Source: an uncultured Kiloniellales bacterium (GTDB lineage: Bacteria; Pseudomonadota; Alphaproteobacteria; Kiloniellales; JAKSDN01). Taken from it: 11,586 nucleotides of DNA. Under the pieces are notes generated by a model. That model worked only from the letters and a program-made list of their open reading frames with translations. It had not been told where the DNA came from and did no database searches. A program made the position numbers and the translations under genes. Location of the stretch: contig CAMYMY010000068.1 in NCBI GenBank assembly GCA_947259625.1, positions 1-11,586 on the forward strand, read 5' to 3'. Of this stretch, positions 6,893-11,586 are shown in pieces (position 1 is the stretch's first letter; each line of letters opens with the position of its first letter).

Positions 6893-9823
6893 CTAGGCGG
6901 CCTCCTCTGCTCGACCGCTGCTGGTGAGCGGCAGGCGAACGATGAAGGTCGTGCCTTCCCCGACCACCGACTCCAGGGAAATCGCCCCGCCGTGCTTCTT
7001 GACGATGATGCTGTGCGAGATGGCCAGGCCTTGCCCCGAGCCCTTGCCCGGCTCCTTGGTGGTGAAGAAGGGGTCGAAGACCTTTTCCTGGATCTCCTGG
7101 GGAACGCCGACGCCGGTATCGCTGACCCGAATCTCGGCCCAATCCCCGGTCCTGCGCGTCGCGACGACGATGCGGCCCTTGCCGCCGGTATCCTCGATCG
7201 CATGGGCCGCGTTCACGATCAGGTTCAGGATCACCTGGTTGAACTCGCCCGGCAAACAGGGGACCTGGGGCAGTTCGGCATCGAAGTCGGTCTCCAGTTC
7301 GGCGACGTATTTCCATTGATTGCGGGTCACCGTGATGGTCGTGCCGATGGCGTGGTTGATATCGATCACGGTCTTCTCCTTGGCGTCGGGATGCGAGAAT
7401 TCCTTGATCGCCTGCACGATCTCGCTGATCCGCCCGACGCCCTCGAGCGATTGCTCGATTGAGGTCGGGATCTCCTCGAGCAGGTAATCGAGGTCCGCCG
7501 CTCCGGCGGCGTCCTCGACCTCCGCGACGCTCTCCTTCAGGACGCCGCCGGCATTGGCGGCCTCGACCAGGTCCTTGTATTTCTGCAATACCGAGCCGAG
7601 GTCCGAGAAGGCGTCCTGCATGAAGCGGACGTTGTCGCCGACATACTGCACCGGCGTGTTGATCTCGTGGGCGATGCCGCCCGAGAGCGTGCCGAGCGAC
7701 TCCATCTTCTGGGCCTGGAGCAGTTCGCGCTCCAGCTCCGCGCGCTCCTGCTCCGCCTGCTTGCGGCCGGTGATGTCCCGGCACACCCCCACGAACAGCA
7801 CGCTGCCGTCCAGGTCCATCCAGTTGACCGCGATCTCCAAAGGAAAGGCGGTGCCGTCCTTGCGTTGGCCCGTCGCCTCGGTGCGGTTACCAATGACTCT
7901 CGCCTCGCCGGTCTCGAGAAAGCGCTTGATGTAGCCGCCGTGCCGGCTGCGGTGCGGCTCCGGCATCAGGAGCGCGACATTCTTGCCGATCGCCTCGGCG
8001 ACCGAATAGCCGAAGATCCGCTCCGCCGCGGCACTGAAGGAGTGAATGATGCCCTGGTCGTCGATGCTGATCACCGCATCCACGACGGAGTTCATGATGG
8101 CGCTCAGCCTTTGTTGACTCGAGTGGAGCTCCGCCTGTTTGGCGCGCAACGCCTCGTCGTCCTGATGACGCTTGGTGATGTCGCGCGCGATCGCGGTGAA
8201 GGTGTGCCGATCGTTCACCCGCATTTCGCCGACCGAGAGCTCCAGCATGATGGTGGAGCCGTCCTTGCGCAAAGCTTCGACCTCCTGGCCGAAGCCGTTG
8301 CTTTCGCCGTCCGGGCCCAGAACGCTGGAAATCCCACGGTCCTTGTTTGCCCGGTGAAACGACGGTATGAGCAAGGAAATGTCGCATCCGACCACCCCTT
8401 CCGCCGGATAGCCAAAGATCTTTTCTCCGCCCTCGTTGAACGAGTCGACGGTGCCGGCTTCACTGATCGTGAAGATGGCGTCGGAGGCCGTATCGACGAT
8501 CGCCTGCATCGAATCCTTCGCCTGGAGCAGTTCCTCCTCGCGCCGTTTCAGTCTTGAAATATCGACGTAGGTCGTCAGCGTCTTGCCATCGGAGGCCTTC
8601 TTCTCCCGGACTCGAACCCAGCGGCCGTCGGCGAAGCAGTGCTCGAAGCTCCTTTCCGTGCGGTGGCCCTCGTATTCTTCGGGCGCCGGCCCGTCATTCC
8701 GAACCAAGGCCTCCAGGTTCTGCCCCCTGTCGGCGGCGATGGCGACGAGGTCCTGGAACTTCGCCCCGGGCTCGACGATGTCGGAGAGCCCGGACAAGAT
8801 GTTGCGGTATTCCCGGTTGAACAGGACGAGACGGTCCTCTTGATCGAACAGCGCGAAGCCTTCCTGCAGCGACTCGACGAGTTCGACCAGTTCCCGCTTC
8901 GATTTGACCAGATCTTCCTCGCGATGTTTCAGTTCGGTGATGTCCGTGCGGATCCCGACCGTGCCCCCGTCGGGCGTGCGACGCCCCGTGACCAGCAGCC
9001 ACCGCCCGTCGGAGATCTCCTGCTCAACCGGCGCGGACAGCTTCCGGTGGTCGCGCATCCTGTCGGCCAGCCACTCCTGCTCCCGGCCGACGGCCTCGGC
9101 GTATTGGCCCCGCTCCAGGCCGAACCGCAGGATCTCCTCGAAATGCGCGCCGGGCACCATCGCCTCGGCGCTTTCGGTATAGATCTCCTTGTAGTTGTTG
9201 TTGCAGATGACCAGCCGGTCCTCGGCGTCATAGAGCGCAAAGCCTTCCGAGATCGACTCGATGGCCTGGACGAGTTGGGCCCGGGCCTGGCGGGCCTCGT
9301 CGAGCGCACGGTCGAGCGCCCGTATCGGCAGTACCCGCAAGGTGACGGATACGGCGAGGCCGAGGACCAGCCCGAAGGCCGCGACCACGCCGGTCTTGAT
9401 CGCGAGTGGCCGCAGGCTGCTGATCAGCTGCAGTTTGCCGACCTCCACGAATCCGTCGTGCAGGAAGGTCTCCCGCGCGATGGTCGGGCTCGGCTGGCGC
9501 GGCCCGCTCTCGAGGATGAGATGGCCCCCGCCGTCGAGGACGCGATAGTGTTGCTCGTCGCGGTGCGACTCTTCCAGAATTTGTTCGAATTTCGGCGTCT
9601 GGTAGCGCCACATCTCCGGGATGGTGGATATAAGGCGGGAAATCCTGTCCGCGGGCGACTCCAACTCCGAGGAAACCCGGCCGACCTCGTAGGTATAGGC
9701 GGTCCAGAAGAAGATGAGCGGCACCGCGACGGCCACCGTCGCCGCGACCGCCCCGGCAATCCAGGACAGAAGCCCGCGCAGGCGGCGTTCCTCGCCGGTC
9801 ATCTGGGCGGGCGACACCGGCAA
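6893..9823 (-). CDS. membrane sensor histidine kinase with four PAS domains
   Basis: This is a 976-aa inner-membrane kinase. Transmembrane segments near residues 20-43 and 143-163 bracket a periplasmic domain of about 100 residues. Four PAS domains follow at about 181-298, 311-427, 436-552 and 569-690. The first two resemble each other (EGFALYDAEDRLV / EGFALFDQEDRLV), as do the last two. PAS4 contains MPEPHRSRHGGYIKRF, matching the haem-PAS of FixL, with H628 at the proximal ligand position. The phospho-acceptor is H719 (GGIAHEINTP), with ExxT after it. The ATPase shows N-box N862-N871, G1 DTGVGVP (902-908), F-box FDPFF and G2 GSGQGLA. The kinase has no receiver of its own and probably phosphorylates the two REC proteins encoded next. 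The start is TTG at 9823, supported by GGAGGGGAG at 7-nt spacing. The first in-frame ATG (9802) has no ribosome site. Confidence 0.93.
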   Translation of the reverse strand: MPVSPAQMTGEERRLRGLLSWIAGAVAATVAVAVPLIFFWTAYTYEVGRVSSELESPADRISRLISTIPEMWRYQTPKFEQILEESHRDEQHYRVLDGGGHLILESGPRQPSPTIARETFLHDGFVEVGKLQLISSLRPLAIKTGVVAAFGLVLGLAVSVTLRVLPIRALDRALDEARQARAQLVQAIESISEGFALYDAEDRLVICNNNYKEIYTESAEAMVPGAHFEEILRFGLERGQYAEAVGREQEWLADRMRDHRKLSAPVEQEISDGRWLLVTGRRTPDGGTVGIRTDITELKHREEDLVKSKRELVELVESLQEGFALFDQEDRLVLFNREYRNILSGLSDIVEPGAKFQDLVAIAADRGQNLEALVRNDGPAPEEYEGHRTERSFEHCFADGRWVRVREKKASDGKTLTTYVDISRLKRREEELLQAKDSMQAIVDTASDAIFTISEAGTVDSFNEGGEKIFGYPAEGVVGCDISLLIPSFHRANKDRGISSVLGPDGESNGFGQEVEALRKDGSTIMLELSVGEMRVNDRHTFTAIARDITKRHQDDEALRAKQAELHSSQQRLSAIMNSVVDAVISIDDQGIIHSFSAAAERIFGYSVAEAIGKNVALLMPEPHRSRHGGYIKRFLETGEARVIGNRTEATGQRKDGTAFPLEIAVNWMDLDGSVLFVGVCRDITGRKQAEQERAELERELLQAQKMESLGTLSGGIAHEINTPVQYVGDNVRFMQDAFSDLGSVLQKYKDLVEAANAGGVLKESVAEVEDAAGAADLDYLLEEIPTSIEQSLEGVGRISEIVQAIKEFSHPDAKEKTVIDINHAIGTTITVTRNQWKYVAELETDFDAELPQVPCLPGEFNQVILNLIVNAAHAIEDTGGKGRIVVATRRTGDWAEIRVSDTGVGVPQEIQEKVFDPFFTTKEPGKGSGQGLAISHSIIVKKHGGAISLESVVGEGTTFIVRLPLTSSGRAEEAA

Positions 9824-9826
9824 GAC

Positions 9827-10672
9827 CTAGCTCCCCTCCGGCAGGGCGAGCGGCAAGCTGCCGTGGCGCCGCAGGAGGCGTGCCCCCTCGGCCGAGGCGA
9901 GGAACCGGATGAACCGCTTCGTCAGCTGGTCCGGGTCGTTGGGAACGACGGCATAGAAGGTTTTCGAGAGCGGATAGGATCCCTTCGACAGGTTGTCGAC
10001 CGTCGGCGCAACGCCATCCAGGAAGAGAGGTTGCAAGGACCGGTCTTCGGCTATGACCGCCGAGAGGGACGCCGTCGCGAGCGATCCGGCAAGCTTTTCG
10101 GCCAGACCCATGGTCTCCTGCTCCGTGTAGGCGACCGGGAGACGGCGCCTGTGCTTCGAGCGGGCCAGCGAGTCGGCGAGGCCCGGCATATGCGCGATCA
10201 GAATCTGCCAGTCCGTATCGGATTCGGGACGGAGTATCAGGCGGATGGGCGTGGCGTCCGGCCAGGAGATCCGCTCGCCGGCATAGATCTCGAGCAAATC
10301 CGCGCGGGTGAGCCCCGCCTCGACATTCCGCCGGGAGGTGACGAGTACGAAGGGCGTCTGGGCATAGGCGAGCTCGCTGGCGCCCACTTCGCGTTCCCTC
10401 TTCTTCAAGGGACGGGCGCTCAGCGCGATGTTCAAATCGCCACCGAGCAGGGCCCGTATTCCACCCCCGCTGCCGAGGCTGGGAAGGACATCGATGCGCG
10501 CCTCCGGATTTTGCTCGACGAACCTTTCGGCCAGCGCCCGCATGGTGCCGAGAGCCGCGCCGGTCCCGCCGATCGTCAGGGTTTCGGCTTGGACGGCCGC
10601 CGGCGAGGCGAGGTACGCGGCGGCGAGGATCGGCAGCACGGCCCAAGCACGCATTCGCAAGACAAGCGGCAT
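9827..10672 (-). CDS. periplasmic solute-binding protein, PstS-like, linked to the sensor kinase
   Basis: This is a 281-aa exported protein. Residues 1-29 look like a Sec signal peptide: positive MPLVLRMR, a hydrophobic core, then cleavage after AVQA before ETLTIGG. The mature part resembles type 2 periplasmic binding proteins of the phosphate/PBP-like group. It opens with GGTGAALGTMRALAERF, followed by a glycine turn SLGSGGGIRALLGGDLNIALSARPL (residues 65-89), and ends with a C-terminal helix KRFIRFLASAEG. It is shorter than typical PstS, and no ABC permease or ATPase gene lies beside it. Instead, the sensor kinase starts 3 bp after its stop. It probably binds an anion or small metabolite and presents it to the periplasmic domain of that kinase. 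The ligand is not readable from sequence. The start at 10672 has GGGAG eight bases upstream; an internal ATG at 10654 would still leave a signal peptide. Confidence 0.8.
   Translation of the reverse strand: MPLVLRMRAWAVLPILAAAYLASPAAVQAETLTIGGTGAALGTMRALAERFVEQNPEARIDVLPSLGSGGGIRALLGGDLNIALSARPLKKREREVGASELAYAQTPFVLVTSRRNVEAGLTRADLLEIYAGERISWPDATPIRLILRPESDTDWQILIAHMPGLADSLARSKHRRRLPVAYTEQETMGLAEKLAGSLATASLSAVIAEDRSLQPLFLDGVAPTVDNLSKGSYPLSKTFYAVVPNDPDQLTKRFIRFLASAEGARLLRRHGSLPLALPEGS
9831..9839 (-). promoter_or_regulatory. ribosome binding site that fixes the kinase TTG start
   Basis: On the minus strand GGAGGGGAG sits 7 nt before TTG at 9823-9821, in the last codons of the binding-protein gene (E-G-S-stop). 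The alternative ATG at 9802 is preceded by GTGTCGCCCGCCCAG, with no purine-rich site. This supports TTG initiation and coupling to translation of the upstream gene. Confidence 0.65.
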
Positions 10673-10710
10673 CCATTCAGCTCCCGTAACCGACCGCTCA
10701 GAAACGCGAT

Positions 10711-10728
10711 TCGATCCAATCGATCCAA
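10711..10728. repeat. perfect tandem 9-bp direct repeat, operator candidate
   Basis: TCGATCCAA occurs twice with no spacer (10711-10719 and 10720-10728), about 40-57 bp upstream of the binding-protein ATG. On the minus strand it reads TTGGATCGA twice. The 9-bp period is close to one helical turn, as expected for side-by-side binding of a regulator. The function is inferred from position only. Confidence 0.4.
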
Positions 10729-10766
10729 CGCGGGATCCTCGCGCCCAAGAGCGCCGCGCCGGAGGC

Positions 10767-10820
10767 CACAATATTCTTTTATAGCTCTTTAGTATTAGTT
10801 AATGTTTTCTACTCTCTATC
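10767..10820. promoter_or_regulatory. AT-rich island, likely promoter region
   Basis: The stretch from about 10768 to 10819 has 12 G/C in 52 bases, against a surrounding sequence that is clearly GC-rich. On the minus strand it contains TATAAA (10783-10778), a reasonable -10, about 105 bp before the binding-protein start. No good -35 stands at the right distance (AACATT at 17 nt). Plus-strand boxes such as TAGTAT are equally ambiguous. It could serve either divergent gene or bind a nucleoid protein. Confidence 0.35.
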
Positions 10821-10966
10821 GGTCATATGATCGCCTGCCCTTCAGCAATGGTCGAGACTCCGGCCGGCGGTGTTCGCCAGGCGCTTTCTCGAAAGCAGTT
10901 CTTAATCCCGAGCGGCTATCCCGGCCTGGCGGGTGCGGGACCTCCGCGCCCGAGGGAGGCGTCGTC

Positions 10967-11584
10967 ATGGACTGGTGGCTGATCATCGTCGGAGTGATCG
11001 CCGCGGCGCTGGCCTACGGCTATTGGGACCACACGCGGCAAAGCCGCCGCCTGGCCGGGATCTTCGCCGTTCTCGCGGCAAAGCATGGCGGCAAGGTCAA
11101 GCGGGCCAGCCTGCTGGCGCTGCCGCAGCTGCGCTTCGAGAGCGACGGCCGGCGCGTCCTGGTCACGGCCATGGCGACCAGCGGCGCGACCGCCAAGGAC
11201 AGCGCGCCCTTCACCTTCGTCAAGGTCGAGCTGCCCTTCGACACCGGGGCCGAGCTCCGCGTCGAGCGGAGCGCGGACCCCGTCGAGCGCCTTATCGACA
11301 CCGTCACGCCCGGCCGGCCGCCGGCCACCGGCCACGAGGCCTTCGACCAGGCCTTCCGGATCAAGGGGAAGGACCAGGCCTTCGCCGCGCGCCTGCTCGA
11401 CGCACGGGTCCGCTTCGAGCTGTTGGGCTCGCGGCTGCCGCGTCTCGCCCTGCGCGTGGCCGGCCGGAAGATCGCCGTCGATATGGACGGCTATGCTACG
11501 GAGCAGGCCGAGGTCGAGGAACTGATCAAGATCGCCGCCCTCCTGGCCGAGCGCTGCGCGGAGGGTGTCGCTAACAGTCTCTGA
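10967..11584 (+). CDS. small single-pass membrane protein of unknown function
   Basis: This is a 205-aa protein I do not recognise. An N-terminal membrane segment (about residues 3-21, WWLIIVGVIAAALAYGYW) is followed by a positively charged stretch (HTRQSRR) that favours a cytoplasmic location for the rest. The soluble part seems alpha/beta: strands around PQLRFESDGRRVLVTAM and FTFVKVELPF, then AFRIKGKDQAFAARLLD, and a C-terminal helix EVEELIKIAALLAERC. The pattern loosely recalls DUF3137-type bacterial membrane proteins, but I would not assign it. The ATG at 10967 is preceded by GAGGGAGG with 7-nt spacing, which excludes the longer frame from 10802. It is divergent from the signalling operon and ends two bases before the window edge, so it may head an operon that continues outside. 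Confidence 0.75.
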   Translation: MDWWLIIVGVIAAALAYGYWDHTRQSRRLAGIFAVLAAKHGGKVKRASLLALPQLRFESDGRRVLVTAMATSGATAKDSAPFTFVKVELPFDTGAELRVERSADPVERLIDTVTPGRPPATGHEAFDQAFRIKGKDQAFAARLLDARVRFELLGSRLPRLALRVAGRKIAVDMDGYATEQAEVEELIKIAALLAERCAEGVANSL

Positions 11585-11586
11585 AC

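Larger units (their letters stand above)
10673..10966. other. 294-bp divergent intergenic region, probable regulatory space
   Basis: This spacer separates the minus-strand signalling operon from the plus-strand membrane-protein gene, so promoters for both should lie here. It contains a tandem 9-bp repeat and a sharply AT-rich island, listed separately. An open frame runs from an ATG at 10802 into the plus-strand gene. It lacks a ribosome site and its composition is unlike a protein, so I treat it as leader. Confidence 0.6.

Noticed and set aside
5963..7462. 499-codon plus-strand frame opposite the kinase and HDOD regulator
   Set aside because: Compositionally biased shadow with no domain signature; the minus strand holds clear REC, HDOD and ATPase motifs.
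8119..8517. PAS3 of the kinase as a second haem-binding domain
   Set aside because: The position equivalent to the FixL proximal histidine is K494, so the known ligand is missing; H490 lies four residues earlier and aligns with H624 instead.
9827..10672. Calling the binding protein PstS and the operon a phosphate uptake system
   Set aside because: No pstC/A/B or phoU gene is next to it, no Pho-box-like repeat is visible upstream, and the gene is joined to a kinase; the ligand stays open.
9228..10676. 482-codon minus-strand frame overlapping the binding protein and kinase in another frame
   Set aside because: The sequence lacks a signal peptide and motifs and is Arg/Gly/Pro-rich, while the overlapping frames give recognisable proteins.
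8639..10792. 717-codon open frame on the plus strand opposite the kinase and binding-protein genes
   Set aside because: It is antisense to two well-supported genes, its product is low-complexity (rich in R, G, D, Q, P) with no motif, and it has no ribosome site. Long antisense frames are expected in GC-rich coding DNA.
10802..10966. Longer start for the small membrane protein at 10802
   Set aside because: No ribosome site precedes it, it lies in the AT island, and it would place 55 non-conserved-looking residues before the membrane segment. The ATG at 10967 has GAGGGAGG.
1..11586. tRNA or rRNA genes, CRISPR arrays, transposase genes, integrase or attachment sites
   Set aside because: I saw no regularly spaced repeats, no tRNA-like fold and no transposase or integrase motif in any frame; the only repeat element is the palindrome cluster at 4315-4451.

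Overview
The window is GC-rich chromosomal DNA with tightly packed genes, strong third-position GC bias and very long antisense shadow frames. Together with the bacterial (Blastochloris-type) homospermidine synthase and the PotB/PotC-like permeases, this points to an alphaproteobacterium, perhaps a Rhodospirillales-like lineage. That placement is inference; no rRNA or other phylogenetic marker is present.

Region 1 (1-4195) is a polyamine locus. Two overlapping permease genes of a spermidine/putrescine-type ABC importer (21-959, 949-1782) follow the last codons of an upstream gene. Ten bases later comes homospermidine synthase (1793-3223). Convergent to it is an agmatinase-like ureohydrolase (3242-4195, minus). 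A simple reading is that diamine is imported, or made by a ureohydrolase, and then condensed to homospermidine. The ureohydrolase keeps its metal site but lacks the usual loop histidine, so its substrate is uncertain.

Region 2 (4196-4496) is a gene spacer holding a set of inverted copies of a gggacaggca-type repeat. It ends in a perfect 18-bp-arm stem-loop with A/T tracts, which resembles both a bidirectional terminator and a REP-like dispersed element.

Region 3 (4497-10672, all minus) is a compact four-gene signalling operon. In transcription order it encodes a secreted PstS-like solute-binding protein, a 976-aa membrane histidine kinase with four PAS domains, a REC-HDOD response regulator, and a REC protein with a degenerate HD-GYP domain. 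The gene junctions are a 3-bp gap, 0 bp (TAG directly followed by ATG) and a 4-bp GTGA overlap, so the genes are probably translationally coupled. No gene encodes a recognisable DNA-binding output or diguanylate cyclase. The kinase starts at a TTG with a strong Shine-Dalgarno, and its last PAS carries the FixL-type proximal haem histidine.

Region 4 (10673-11586) has a 294-bp spacer with a perfect tandem 9-bp repeat and an approximately 50-bp AT-rich island (about 23% GC), probably the regulatory region. It is followed by a plus-strand gene for a small single-pass membrane protein of unknown function.

The best candidate for an undescribed system is the binding protein / PAS kinase / HDOD / dead-HD-GYP operon.
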